58,692 nt of DNA from JBMYQA01 sp049600855 (GTDB lineage: Bacteria > Bacteroidota > Bacteroidia > Cytophagales > Flammeovirgaceae), in assembly GCA_049600855.1 (NCBI GenBank), contig JBMYQA010000002.1, forward strand, positions 1 through 58,692, in the 5' to 3' direction. Shown in pieces: positions 7,485-16,451 of this stretch (the first letter of the stretch is position 1; each line of letters starts with the position of its first letter). The notes beneath the pieces are model-generated. The model saw nothing but the letters and a program-made list of their open reading frames with translations, searched no databases and was not told the origin of the DNA. The position numbers and the translations under genes are program-made.

Positions 7485-8951
7485 ATGGGAGACTTAATCA
7501 AGGATATCGGAGTGTTGACGGGCAATGAGCAGAAAGAAGAGGCTTGTGCCGTTGATGTGACTAAAGATAATGCTGAAGCAGGTCAGCGCAAATTATATAT
7601 TGAAAGCTATGGTTGCCAAATGAACTTCTCAGATAGTGAGATTGTGGCATCTGTGATGGCTAAAAATGGTTTTGGAACTACGTCTACCGTAGACGATGCA
7701 GATGTGGTATTTCTAAATACCTGCTCTATTCGGGATAAAGCTGAGCAAACCGTAAGAAATCGTCTGAAGCACTTTAATGCCATCAAAAACAAGCGTCCTG
7801 ACATGATGATTGGGGTACTTGGTTGTATGGCTGAGCGCTTGAAATCCAAACTGTTGGATGAAGAAAAGATTGTAGATTTGGTGGTTGGGCCTGATGCCTA
7901 TCGCGATCTTCCCAACTTAGTGAATCAGGTAGATGATGGGCGTAAAGCAGTGAATGTCATCTTGTCACGAGAAGAAACTTATGCGGATATCACGCCTGTT
8001 CGTTTGAATTCTAATGGCATTTCAGCCTTTATCTCGATTATGAGAGGTTGTGATAACATGTGTTCTTTTTGTGTCGTACCGTTCACGAGAGGCCGTGAGC
8101 GAAGCCGTGATCCTCATTCAATTGTAGCTGAAGCGCGTGAGCTGTTCGAAAAAGGCTATCGGGAAGTAACGCTTTTAGGCCAAAATGTAGATTCTTATAA
8201 ATGGTCGCCTAATTCAGAATTAAAGGGTAAACAACAAATTGAACGTGCTGGTGAAACCAATGTCATTACGTTCGATCAATTGCTTCGAATGGTAGCGGAT
8301 GTCAGTCCTGAGTTACGTGTGCGTTTCTCCACTTCTCATCCTAAAGATATGACAGATGATGTGTTGTATGCGATTCGAGATTATGAGAATATCTGTAACT
8401 ACATTCACTTACCTGTTCAAAGTGGAAACTCACGTGTATTGAAGTTGATGAATCGTACCTATGATCGGGAATGGTATCTCGACCGAGTGCGTGCCATTCG
8501 TGAAATTATCGGCGAGGAATGTGGGATTTCTTCTGACATGATTGCTGGCTTTTGTACTGAAACAGAAGAAGAACACCAAGAAACCTTATCCATCATGGAT
8601 ATTGTGAAATACGATTTTAGCTACATGTTCTTCTATTCGGAGCGTCCTGGTACCTTGGCAGCGAAGAAATATGCAGACGATATTCCGTTGGAGGTTAAGA
8701 AGCGTAGGTTACAAGAAATTATTGCGAAGCAACAGCAACATTCATTAGAACGGAATCAGTTGGATGTGGGGAAAGTACATCGCGTATTGATTGAAGGACG
8801 ATCGAAGCGATCAGAAGAGCATTTACAAGGGCGAAACTCTGCAAATAAAGTGGTGATTTTTCCAAAAGGCACTCACAAACCAGGAGAATACGTACAGGTA
8901 AAAGTGAATGATTGTTCTTCAGCTACTTTATTTGGAGAAGTAGTGGCATAA
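7485..8951 (+). CDS. miaB: tRNA-2-methylthio-N6-dimethylallyladenosine synthase MiaB
   Basis: Radical-SAM methylthiotransferase that adds a methylthio group to i6A37 of tRNAs reading UNN codons. Three domains are visible: N-terminal UPF0004 domain (KLYIESYGCQMNFSDSE, with Cys residues in NTCSIR and LGCMAER completing the second cluster), radical-SAM core with the C-x3-C-x2-C motif in RGCDNMCSFCVVPFTRGRE, and a C-terminal TRAM domain ending at residue 488. About 40 extra N-terminal residues precede the first domain. The start at 7485 is preferred because a promoter box covers the upstream TTG. Confidence 0.95.
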   Translation: MGDLIKDIGVLTGNEQKEEACAVDVTKDNAEAGQRKLYIESYGCQMNFSDSEIVASVMAKNGFGTTSTVDDADVVFLNTCSIRDKAEQTVRNRLKHFNAIKNKRPDMMIGVLGCMAERLKSKLLDEEKIVDLVVGPDAYRDLPNLVNQVDDGRKAVNVILSREETYADITPVRLNSNGISAFISIMRGCDNMCSFCVVPFTRGRERSRDPHSIVAEARELFEKGYREVTLLGQNVDSYKWSPNSELKGKQQIERAGETNVITFDQLLRMVADVSPELRVRFSTSHPKDMTDDVLYAIRDYENICNYIHLPVQSGNSRVLKLMNRTYDREWYLDRVRAIREIIGEECGISSDMIAGFCTETEEEHQETLSIMDIVKYDFSYMFFYSERPGTLAAKKYADDIPLEVKKRRLQEIIAKQQQHSLERNQLDVGKVHRVLIEGRSKRSEEHLQGRNSANKVVIFPKGTHKPGEYVQVKVNDCSSATLFGEVVA

Positions 8952-8961
8952 AAATTTAGGT

Positions 8962-9000
8962 GTTGTTCTTAGTGTTAATGGAATACACGCTAAGAACAAC
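8962..9000 (-). terminator. Hairpin shared by converging miaB and the 479-residue gene
   Basis: GTTGTTCTTAGTGT (8962-8975) pairs with ACGCTAAGAACAAC (8987-9000): 14 bp with one G-T pair. On the minus strand it is followed by a run of T (AAATTTTTA), so it best serves the minus-strand gene ending at 9013; it may also stop miaB readthrough. Confidence 0.75.
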
Positions 9001-9012
9001 CCTTATTGTGAT

Positions 9013-10452
9013 TTACTCCATCAGTTTATTCCACCAGTTTTTGTTCTTTTTTGTCGGTGGTGGAGGCAGTAGTTCCTCATTGTTTTCTGGCTCGCCCCAA
9101 TTGGACGTTGTTTGTGCATCATCCCTAATGATCATCTTTAAAAGCTCATCTATCGGAGTATCAGGCAATTCATAACGCAATCGGACTTGAATATCATCTA
9201 AGTACTTGCGGCGGGTATCGGACTGATGGACCGATTCATACAACTCAGCCAATACGCGTAATGCTTTTTCACTTTCCCCCATCATGTAGTAGAAATCCGC
9301 TCGAAAGCATTTGTAATAAGCATATTCCGCAAAAGCCTTATAACCTGCAAAAAAGTCGAAATACGGTAAGATGTGTTGCTTGAGGTAGTCTAATAGAAGC
9401 TGCGCAAAAGTTTCTGTATTAATAATAGCGGAATCGCTTTCTATGACAGGATCGGGCAAAAGGTGTTCGTATTTCAGTATGGGTTGGCGATTATCAATTT
9501 CATTGCCATTGCCAAAGGTGTTTTTATTGTACTTATTAATGCTCCATTCCCTTAATAGCTGACTAGCATTTACATCATAACTGATGTACAGATCAAAAAG
9601 CAAGTTGGTATTTGGGTGAAGTGTAAATTGAATACTTTGCTGGATGCTGTTGATATCACGTAACAGCTCAAACTTGCTTGGTTTATATTGAAAGCCTTTA
9701 CTTTGGAAAAAGGGAACAATTTGCTCTTCTAAAATGGGTAAAAACTCACTTTTAATTACCTCGCGGTGAAAATAACGAATACCTTGTCCTGTCGTGGGAA
9801 TAGGAATGCGTTTAAATTGAGTCAGTTCTTTTTGAGGGAGGTACTGATGCAAACAAATGTCTAATGGGATTTGATCATAAGCTTGCCCAATCATCATTTC
9901 GGCGAGGCTAAATGCGATTGTTCCACCAATTTGATCGTGCGACCAAGTATCTAATTCACCAAGTTTGGTGGTGGAGGCGGTGTAGTAAACAACTTCACCA
10001 TCCTCATCAACCTCTTTTTTGGCATAATTGGCTTTTTCAAGGAATAATTCTTCGCCAATATCATAAATGACCTTGAGGTAATTCCCCTGTTTTAACCGAA
10101 TGCTTTTTCCTGCTTTAATGTAATGATATAAATAAGAATTGGACGATTCAATATTCGACAAGCCAAGGATTTCGTGTTCGGGTAAAGCTGCTGCAAGTTG
10201 GCGCTCCAGATTAGTAAGCAAATCACTGCCTCGCTCTCCTTCGAGTACCTGATCGTAAATTAAAAAAGTAGCCCCTTTATAATTTCCAATATAAATTCCT
10301 GATTTCCCACGGACATCAGCCTCTTCAAAAAAAGCCTTTTTATTAAACTTGGGTTGAACAATGCCCAGTTGTTGAAGAAAAGCCGTAAATTGTCCTTCTT
10401 CAATATGTGGCTTAATCAATATTGCTTCACTAGAAAGTCCCATAGTGTTCAA
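9013..10452 (-). CDS. Hypothetical protein, 479 residues
   Basis: I do not recognise a firm family. It has no signal peptide or membrane segment and is probably cytoplasmic. The region around residues 238-290 (FLPILEEQIVPFFQSKGFQY, then QSIQFTLHPNTN) resembles the layout of DUF4304-type proteins, where a helix is followed by strands, but this is a weak impression. The C-terminus ends in a Pro run (LLPPPPTKKNKNWWNKL). Two Met codons lie at residues 1 and 4, either could start. It is followed on the same strand 180 bases upstream by the thioredoxin-type gene, but a gap of this size does not argue for an operon. Confidence 0.6.
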   Translation of the reverse strand: MNTMGLSSEAILIKPHIEEGQFTAFLQQLGIVQPKFNKKAFFEEADVRGKSGIYIGNYKGATFLIYDQVLEGERGSDLLTNLERQLAAALPEHEILGLSNIESSNSYLYHYIKAGKSIRLKQGNYLKVIYDIGEELFLEKANYAKKEVDEDGEVVYYTASTTKLGELDTWSHDQIGGTIAFSLAEMMIGQAYDQIPLDICLHQYLPQKELTQFKRIPIPTTGQGIRYFHREVIKSEFLPILEEQIVPFFQSKGFQYKPSKFELLRDINSIQQSIQFTLHPNTNLLFDLYISYDVNASQLLREWSINKYNKNTFGNGNEIDNRQPILKYEHLLPDPVIESDSAIINTETFAQLLLDYLKQHILPYFDFFAGYKAFAEYAYYKCFRADFYYMMGESEKALRVLAELYESVHQSDTRRKYLDDIQVRLRYELPDTPIDELLKMIIRDDAQTTSNWGEPENNEELLPPPPTKKNKNWWNKLME

Positions 10453-10632
10453 AAGTGTCTGAATTACTAGTTGAAGGTATCCAACTTCTTGGAATCTAAC
10501 AAATGTAATGTAAGGAGAAGTTGTTTATGGCCAAGCACTTTCTTCGATCAAATGCTAGGTTCGTGAAATCCACATGCTTACGCATAGATGGAGGTCTCGT
10601 ATAGCCCACATTTGATTTACCAGCTACAGTCT

Positions 10633-12048
10633 CTAGGACTTATCAGCCAATTCTCTATTCAAAATATCTCGAAGCTGATCGGCATCAATTCGTTTATAGC
10701 GAATTACTTTATTTTCATCCAATAAATAGAGGGTTGGATTTGCTTGGATATAGTATTTGGTATGTGCTCGACCTAAACCATAAGGGTCAGCCGTGTTAAT
10801 CCAATCCATCTGTTTTTCTTTTTCCTTCTCATTACATTTTGCGATTTCCTTATAGGTCTTGTTACAAATGCCGAAAATTTCTAAACCTTGACTTTTGAAC
10901 TCTTTATACACCTCTACCAATTTCGCGCTCATCTTACTACAGTTTCCGCAATCAGGGTCCCAGAAGTAAACCGCCACAAACTTGGATTTTAAATTATATA
11001 AAGAAGTCGCTTTTCCGCCTAAAGTCGTCAACTCCAAATTGGGCGCTTTTTTGCCAATTAAGAGTGGGTCTAGTTTTTTTGCATTATCAATGATTTTTTC
11101 GCGTTGCTCTTCTTCTACCCAAGATGTTCGGTCCTTATTTGCATAATATTTTAAGGCAAGGTGGACATATACCGCATCGTGTCCCATAATTTTAGAAGAG
11201 GCGTATTTATTTAAGATGGTAGACAGTAAAAAGCGGAACACTTCGCCTTCTCCCTTTTCAGCGGTTTCTAAAATGATATCAATTTCTTTTATCAATGAAT
11301 CGGGTAGGGGAGCCACCATTTTATCGATAAAGGTCATGACTTTCTGCTCTAATACAGGTGTTCGTAATAAGCGATCATCAGCTAAATCGAGGTTATCGAA
11401 ATAATGTGCTTTATAGTAACGATAGCGGAAGGTGGAATCTATGGAGCCATCGCTATTTACGGGAGGTTCAGGAACTTTAATCTCCTGATTGGCCTTGAGC
11501 AACTTTGACACAAACAAATTGCCTGGTTTCTCTAAAATACTACTTTGGTAATTTGTGACTTGCTTATTCAGTGCATCGAGCATTTCTTGAGCTTGAAGCA
11601 TTTCCTCTTCAGAAGTTCCCTCATCCTGCATTTTCTCAGAAAGGCGCTTGGCCTCCATACGCATTTTCCCTAAGTATTGGATGTATTCGTAAAATAAGCG
11701 ATTGTCTTCTGAGCCCATCACCTTCATATTCATATTGTAATCAGGTGAATCCGTTTCAACTTGAAAAAACTGATTATTTTGATCAATGAGCATTTCGAAA
11801 TAGGTATTGCTTGGCGGGATGGCAATGAGGTATACGCCACTTTCTAAAGGCTCATCTCCTTGAAAAGAAAATACGCCATTTTCTAATTTTGCCGTATCTT
11901 TTAAATACTGCTTACTGCCTAAATGATAGGCCATGTAGATTTCTTTTGTGCCAATATTGCTAATCTTACAATCAATTTTGTAGCCTTTTTGCGCTTCGAC
12001 TGTGAAGCCCAACAATAGGAAAAAACAGCTGAATACAATTCCTTTCAT
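10633..12048 (-). CDS. Secreted DUF4369/DUF5106-type protein with TlpA-like thioredoxin domain
   Basis: 471 residues. A signal peptide (MKGIVFSCFFLLLGFTVEAQ) is followed by a beta-rich DUF4369-like domain (about 22-115), a helical middle region with coiled-coil character (about 120-335) and a C-terminal thioredoxin/TlpA fold (about 340-471) with the redox motif DPDCGNCSKM, a C-x-x-C. Such proteins are periplasmic thiol-disulfide oxidoreductases peculiar to Bacteroidota; the partner protein is not known. A 17-bp palindrome lies 59 bases before the start codon. The family call is good, the physiological substrate is unknown. Confidence 0.85.
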   Translation of the reverse strand: MKGIVFSCFFLLLGFTVEAQKGYKIDCKISNIGTKEIYMAYHLGSKQYLKDTAKLENGVFSFQGDEPLESGVYLIAIPPSNTYFEMLIDQNNQFFQVETDSPDYNMNMKVMGSEDNRLFYEYIQYLGKMRMEAKRLSEKMQDEGTSEEEMLQAQEMLDALNKQVTNYQSSILEKPGNLFVSKLLKANQEIKVPEPPVNSDGSIDSTFRYRYYKAHYFDNLDLADDRLLRTPVLEQKVMTFIDKMVAPLPDSLIKEIDIILETAEKGEGEVFRFLLSTILNKYASSKIMGHDAVYVHLALKYYANKDRTSWVEEEQREKIIDNAKKLDPLLIGKKAPNLELTTLGGKATSLYNLKSKFVAVYFWDPDCGNCSKMSAKLVEVYKEFKSQGLEIFGICNKTYKEIAKCNEKEKEKQMDWINTADPYGLGRAHTKYYIQANPTLYLLDENKVIRYKRIDADQLRDILNRELADKS

Positions 12049-12106
12049 AATGAATCCTTAAATGATATGTGCTTGCGCTCAGTTATTTTGATGCGATGAT
12101 GCAAAG

Positions 12107-12123
12107 GTGAATTTGCAATTCAC
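12107..12123. promoter_or_regulatory. 17-bp palindrome upstream of the thioredoxin-type gene
   Basis: GTGAATT-TGC-AATTCAC is a perfect 7-bp inverted repeat around a three-base centre, in the 263-bp divergent gap between the thioredoxin-type gene and ppx. Size and symmetry are those of a dimeric regulator site. No regulator gene is adjacent. Confidence 0.4.
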
Positions 12124-12244
12124 ACAGAAAATTAAACAATTTCCTTGGGGTAAAAATACGAATGTGTCATGATTTGCAAGTTCTTAACAAAACTTTGCGC
12201 CTTTTTATCCCAAAAATCCAATAATAATGCCGAATAACTCACTC

Positions 12245-12278
12245 TTGCTACCATAGTTCAACAATTCGCCTAAATTTG
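12245..12278 (+). promoter_or_regulatory. Candidate promoter of ppx
   Basis: TAAATTTG at 12271-12278 is an exact -7 match; TTG at 12245-12247 gives a 23-base spacer, at the long end of the range. It lies 34 bases before the ATG. Confidence 0.45.
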
Positions 12279-12311
12279 GCAGTCTCAAAAATAGGATGAA
12301 CAAAGAAATAC

Positions 12312-13220
12312 ATGAAAGCAGCCGTACTGGATTTAGGAACCAATACCTTTAATTTATTAATTGCAGAACAACAGGGAACGGAGCGTCCTCAAGTGCTTTT
12401 TCGAGAAAGGCGCTTTGTGAAAATTGGGCAAGGAGGGATTTCTCAAGGAGTAATCGCCGCAGATGCTTATGAGCGCGCACTGGCCGCTATGATTGCCTAC
12501 AGCAAAATTATTCAAGCATATGCGGTGAATGAAGTAGTAGCCACTGCAACAAGTGCCATCAGAAGCGCCCAAAATGGGGCACAACTATTGGCCGATATCC
12601 AACGCCAAGCAGGGATTTTACCCCAAACCATTTCTGGAGTACGCGAAGCCGAAATTATTTTTGAAGGGGTAAAAGCTGATATTGGTTTAGGGACAAACAC
12701 TTCTTTAGTGATGGATATTGGAGGGGGGAGTGTGGAGTTTGTGATGGGAAATGAACGTGAAATATTCTGGCGACAAAGCTTTGAAATTGGTGCTCAACGA
12801 CTTTATGATCGTTTTCACCGCTCAGAACCCATTGCGCAATCTTCCATCGAGGAGTTGGAGCATTATTTAGAACAAGAACTCAGCGATTTACTAGTAGCCA
12901 TAAAAAAATACGAGCCACAATTATTGATTGGTTCTTCTGGAACATTTGATACCATTTGGGACGTATTAGCTAAACCAAATGGGGAGCGCCAATTGAGCTA
13001 TGAGGAATTTTTACCCATTCATCAATTATTTATTGGCAAAAAGCTAGAAGAACGCAGGCAAATTAAAGGCATGTTAGTGATGCGTGCCGAAATGATTGTA
13101 GTCGCCTCTTGTTTGTTAGACTTTGTTTTTCGACAACTTCCCCATAAACTACTCAAAATTTCAAACGCAGCTTTGAAGGAAGGGGTATTGGCTTTGATTT
13201 TTGCTGGGAAATCCATCTGA
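12312..13220 (+). CDS. ppx: Ppx/GppA-type exopolyphosphatase family phosphatase
   Basis: 302 residues, corresponding to the two-lobed actin-like core without the extra HD-like C-terminal domains of the long enterobacterial form. The phosphate-1 loop (AVLDLGTNTFNLLIAE), the central VMDIGGGSVEFVMG phosphate-2 loop and LIGSSGTFDTIWD are typical. Members remove terminal phosphate from polyphosphate or hydrolyse pppGpp. It is a single gene, divergent from the thioredoxin-type gene. Family sure, exact substrate (polyP or pppGpp) open. Confidence 0.88.
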   Translation: MKAAVLDLGTNTFNLLIAEQQGTERPQVLFRERRFVKIGQGGISQGVIAADAYERALAAMIAYSKIIQAYAVNEVVATATSAIRSAQNGAQLLADIQRQAGILPQTISGVREAEIIFEGVKADIGLGTNTSLVMDIGGGSVEFVMGNEREIFWRQSFEIGAQRLYDRFHRSEPIAQSSIEELEHYLEQELSDLLVAIKKYEPQLLIGSSGTFDTIWDVLAKPNGERQLSYEEFLPIHQLFIGKKLEERRQIKGMLVMRAEMIVVASCLLDFVFRQLPHKLLKISNAALKEGVLALIFAGKSI

Positions 13221-13278
13221 ATTTCATAATTTAGGGCAGATTATGAGCTAATACAACCTTAAATCCAATAAAACAACT

Positions 13279-13983
13279 ATGATAGATAAAACAGTAGCGG
13301 GAGCTAAAGAAGCGGTAGCAGGCGTTCAAGATGACATGACCATTATGCTGGGTGGTTTTGGATTGTGTGGGATTCCTGAAAATTGCATAGCTGCTTTGCT
13401 AGATACAGGGGTAAAAGGATTAACCTGTATTTCAAATAATGCTGGGGTTGACGACTTTGGCTTAGGTTTATTACTACAAACGCGTCAAGTGAAAAAGATG
13501 ATTTCCTCTTACGTAGGAGAAAACGCGGAGTTTGAACGTCAGTTATTAGCAGGCGAGCTTGAAGTTGATTTAATTCCACAAGGTACGTTGGCAGAGCGTA
13601 TTCGTGCTGGTGGTGCTGGCATTCCTGCATTTTTTACACCAGCAGGTTATGGTACAGAAGTGGCTGAAGGAAAAGAAACGAGAGAATTTAATGGAAAAAT
13701 GTATTTGTTAGAAAGCTGGTTACAAGCGGATTTTGCGTTGGTAAAAGCGTGGAAAGGCGATACCGCTGGAAACCTCATTTTTAAAGGTACGGCACGTAAC
13801 TTTAATCCTATGATGGCGATGGCTGGAAAAATTACGGTGGCAGAGGTAGAAGAGTTAGTACCTGCTGGTGAACTTGACCCGAATCAAATTCACACGTCAG
13901 GAATTTTTGTTCAGCGTATTTTCCAAGGAAGTGGCTATGAAAAACGCATCGAACAACGTACGGTGAGACAACGAGAAGCTTAA
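13279..13983 (+). CDS. scoA: 3-oxoacid CoA-transferase subunit A
   Basis: 234 residues, aligned end to end with subunit A of succinyl-CoA:3-oxoacid CoA-transferase: MLGGFGLCGIPENCIAALLD, SNNAGVDDFGLGLLL, SSYVGENAEFERQLLAGELE, PQGTLAERIRAGGAGIPAFF and the C-terminal YEKRIEQRTVRQRE. The enzyme moves CoA from succinyl-CoA to acetoacetate in ketone-body and short-chain fatty acid use. The catalytic Glu is carried by subunit B, whose gene normally follows directly; here a hairpin and a DinB gene follow and no scoB is present in the window. Confidence 0.93.
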   Translation: MIDKTVAGAKEAVAGVQDDMTIMLGGFGLCGIPENCIAALLDTGVKGLTCISNNAGVDDFGLGLLLQTRQVKKMISSYVGENAEFERQLLAGELEVDLIPQGTLAERIRAGGAGIPAFFTPAGYGTEVAEGKETREFNGKMYLLESWLQADFALVKAWKGDTAGNLIFKGTARNFNPMMAMAGKITVAEVEELVPAGELDPNQIHTSGIFVQRIFQGSGYEKRIEQRTVRQREA

Positions 13984-13994
13984 TATCCATCCAA

Positions 13995-14021
13995 TAGCGT
14001 AGGGCCTACATCCCTACGCTA
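13995..14021 (+). other. Hairpin after scoA
   Basis: TAGCGTAGGG (13995-14004) pairs perfectly with CCCTACGCTA (14012-14021) around a seven-base loop. No T-run follows, so it may be a Rho-dependent or 3'-end-protecting hairpin rather than an intrinsic terminator. It separates scoA from the DinB gene. Confidence 0.55.
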
Positions 14022-14034
14022 AGTATAATCAATT

Positions 14035-14544
14035 ATGCCAAAACCTCAACTGCACGAATATCCTGAGCTCTACCACCCATTCGTTCAACCCATTCCATAC
14101 GATGATTTGATCATGGGTTTAGAACAAAGCTTTGCCAAATCATTACAAGTCCTCCAACGGATTACAGATACCCAAGGGCTGCATCGTTATGAACCCAATA
14201 AATGGAGTATTAAAGAATTAATGGGGCATTTAATTGATTGTGAGCGCATCTATTGTTATCGTGCTTTATCAATCGCCAGAGGCGAAAAAATTGCATTACC
14301 AGGTTTCGATCAAGATGCTTATGTGAAGCAATCCAATGCTGAAAGTAGAAGCATGCGGGAGTTGGTAGAGGAATTGATACAAGTACGTAAGGCAACGGTT
14401 TTATTGTTTAAAAGCTTTACCCCTCAGCAATTAACACGTAAAGGCACAGCCAATGGCTTTGAAATGTCCGTAAATCTGATGGGGTTTATTGCGATTGGGC
14501 ATGTTCGCCACCATGTGAAAGTGATTCAGGAAAAATATCTGTAA
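14035..14544 (+). CDS. DinB family protein
   Basis: 169 residues. The DinB_2-type four-helix bundle is indicated by KWSIKELMGHLIDCERIYCYRAL near residues 55-80 and by the C-terminal GFIAIGHVRHHVKVIQEKY; the His residues in these helices are the expected divalent-metal ligands. Family members include metal-dependent thiol-S-transferases, though most are uncharacterised. It lies 41 bases before the AraC-type regulator on the same strand and may be co-transcribed with it. Confidence 0.82.
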   Translation: MPKPQLHEYPELYHPFVQPIPYDDLIMGLEQSFAKSLQVLQRITDTQGLHRYEPNKWSIKELMGHLIDCERIYCYRALSIARGEKIALPGFDQDAYVKQSNAESRSMRELVEELIQVRKATVLLFKSFTPQQLTRKGTANGFEMSVNLMGFIAIGHVRHHVKVIQEKYL

Positions 14545-14585
14545 AAGAAGTAGTGAATAGTAATCTGTAGATTTTCCGACATATC

Positions 14586-15446
14586 ATGGCTGATTTTAAC
14601 CTCAAGCAACGCCTTCATCATCATGATTTTACCTTGCAAAGCATGGGAGAGATTTTCCAGCAGGCAAAAGGGAAAGCTGATGTACCACACCGACATGGTT
14701 ATTATACGGTGTTATTAGTAGATCATGCCAAAGGCAAGCACGTGATCGATTACCTCACCTATCCTTTTGAAGAAAATCAAGTCCACTTTGTGAGTCCAGG
14801 CCAAGTGCATCAAGTACATGTAGAAGAAGAACCAACCGGATGGGTAATCACATTTTCCAGAGATTTTCTTGCCGAAAATAACATTCCAGAGAGCTTTATT
14901 TCCAACATTAATCTATTCAAACAATTTGGTGATAGTTCCCCGCTCCAAATTGATCATGAAACCAAGGTTCGTTTATTGCGCATCGTAGCGGAAATGAAAA
15001 AATGCCTGCCAGAAGAGTTGCTCTACCGAAATCGAGCTTTAGGTGCATTGGTTCAGTTATTCTTAATTTATTGTAACAATTGTTGTTTACTAGATACTCA
15101 GCAATTAGATGAAGAAAACGCTGGTGTGTGTATTTTGCGAGATTTTAAGACCTTAGTGGATAATCATTTTCACGAATGGCATAAGGTAAATACCTATGCA
15201 GATGAAATTTCTATATCATCCAAACACCTGAGTTATACGGTAAAAGATATCACAGGAAAAACAGCAAAAGAGTTTATCCAAGATCGATTAGTGTTAGAAG
15301 CTAAGCGTTTGTTGATTCATACTGAGTTGACAATCAAAGAAATAGCCTATCAAATTGGCTTTGAAGAACCGCTTCATTTTAGTGCTTTCTTTAAAAAACA
15401 TACCAAGTGTTCTCCAACTGTATTTCGAGAAAAAAAGTCACTTTAA
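14586..15446 (+). CDS. AraC family transcriptional regulator
   Basis: 286 residues. The N-terminal half is a cupin-type sensing domain (PHRHGYYTVLLVDH, then ENQVHFVSPGQVHQVH); the last 100 residues are a double helix-turn-helix DNA-binding domain with ISSKHLSYTVKDITGKTAKEF and the second helix-turn-helix IKEIAYQIGFEEPLHFSAFFKKH. It probably activates the hydrolase-amidohydrolase-YceI-YdcZ-porin genes that follow on the same strand; the 258-base gap after it contains an inverted repeat and is the likely control region. Ligand unknown. Confidence 0.9.
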   Translation: MADFNLKQRLHHHDFTLQSMGEIFQQAKGKADVPHRHGYYTVLLVDHAKGKHVIDYLTYPFEENQVHFVSPGQVHQVHVEEEPTGWVITFSRDFLAENNIPESFISNINLFKQFGDSSPLQIDHETKVRLLRIVAEMKKCLPEELLYRNRALGALVQLFLIYCNNCCLLDTQQLDEENAGVCILRDFKTLVDNHFHEWHKVNTYADEISISSKHLSYTVKDITGKTAKEFIQDRLVLEAKRLLIHTELTIKEIAYQIGFEEPLHFSAFFKKHTKCSPTVFREKKSL

Positions 15447-15488
15447 GTCGCTTCCCGACATTTTTACATATCCCTGTTCCTTTTTTAC

Positions 15489-15506
15489 ATCTCATTATTC
15501 TGAGAT
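15489..15506. promoter_or_regulatory. Inverted repeat in the control region before the hydrolase gene
   Basis: ATCTCA-TTATTC-TGAGAT is a perfect 6-bp inverted repeat around six bases, 43 bases after the AraC-type gene. A weak -7-like CACCTTTG follows at 15513-15520. It could be a binding site of the neighbouring regulator, but AraC proteins usually prefer direct repeats. Confidence 0.35.
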
Positions 15507-15704
15507 CTGTCGCACCTTTGTATTGTAATCAAACACAACGTAAGAACAAACCCAAACACTGAAATCACACGAGCGGAAAATGGGTTTAACAACATGAATT
15601 AATTGAGGTTTAGGCCAAAATTAATCCTAGTACAGCTTTGCCTAAACGCAACGAGGCAAGGATCATTTAGAAATTGATTTTATAACCTTTTAAAGATTCA
15701 AGCA

Positions 15705-16439
15705 ATGGAAAAGCGCATTTTAAGTTTATTAGTTCTTGTATTTGCTAGTGTATCACTTTTTGCTCAAAATCCTAATAACGATCCTAAGTTAGCAGGAAAA
15801 GAGTTACTCGATGCAGATGATCATGTTCTGATTTTAATTGATCATGAAGGGCAGATGGCCTTTGCGGTGCAATCAATTGATATTCAAACCTTGAGAAATA
15901 ATGTGGGCTTGGTTGCAGGAGCAGCTAAATTATTCGATGTGAATACGGTCATAACAACGGTAGCAGAAAAAAGCTTTAGTGGGCCATTATTTCCAGAAGT
16001 AATCGAACACTTCCCGAATGAAAAGACCTACATTGATCGGACAACAATGAACTCTTGGGAAGATAAGCGTATTGTGGAAGCGGTAAAGAAATCGGGTAAA
16101 AAGCGTATTGTGATTGCAGGTTTGTGGACGGAAATCTGTGTGACATTACCAGCACTTTCAGCTTTAGAAGATGGCTATGAGGTATATGCGATTACAGATG
16201 CCAGTGGGGGCGTATCAGCAGAGGCGCATGAAATGGCAATTGCACGAATGATTCAAGCAGGTGTTCGGCCAATTACTTCGATGCAATATTTATTAGAGCT
16301 ACACAGAGACTGGGCTCGTGCTGGAAAGTATGAAGCGGTAACAGGCTTAGCAAAACGCTATGGAGGAGCTTATGGATTGGGTATTGACTACATCAAAACC
16401 ATGCAAAAGTGGCAAGCAGAAGGAGCCAACAAGCACTAA
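15705..16439 (+). CDS. Secreted YcaC-like cysteine hydrolase (isochorismatase superfamily)
   Basis: 244 residues with a signal peptide (MEKRILSLLVLVFASVSLFAQ), unusual for this mostly cytoplasmic family. The mature part follows YcaC-type hydrolases closely: LILIDHEGQMAFAV with the catalytic Asp, IDRTTMNSWED (Arg where most isochorismatases have Lys, as in the YcaC branch), and IAGLWTEICVTLPALSALE with the nucleophilic Cys, ending in ELHRDWAR. It probably hydrolyses an amide or related bond outside the cytoplasm. It is the first gene of the AraC-linked module; the substrate is unknown. Confidence 0.85.
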   Translation: MEKRILSLLVLVFASVSLFAQNPNNDPKLAGKELLDADDHVLILIDHEGQMAFAVQSIDIQTLRNNVGLVAGAAKLFDVNTVITTVAEKSFSGPLFPEVIEHFPNEKTYIDRTTMNSWEDKRIVEAVKKSGKKRIVIAGLWTEICVTLPALSALEDGYEVYAITDASGGVSAEAHEMAIARMIQAGVRPITSMQYLLELHRDWARAGKYEAVTGLAKRYGGAYGLGIDYIKTMQKWQAEGANKH

Positions 16440-16451
16440 GCGTTATACAAA

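Noticed and set aside
10527..10604. 25-codon frame (MAKHFLRSNARF...) with a GGAG sequence before it
   Set aside because: Too short, no family, and Bacteroidota rarely depend on Shine-Dalgarno sites; it lies in a plain gap between two minus-strand genes.
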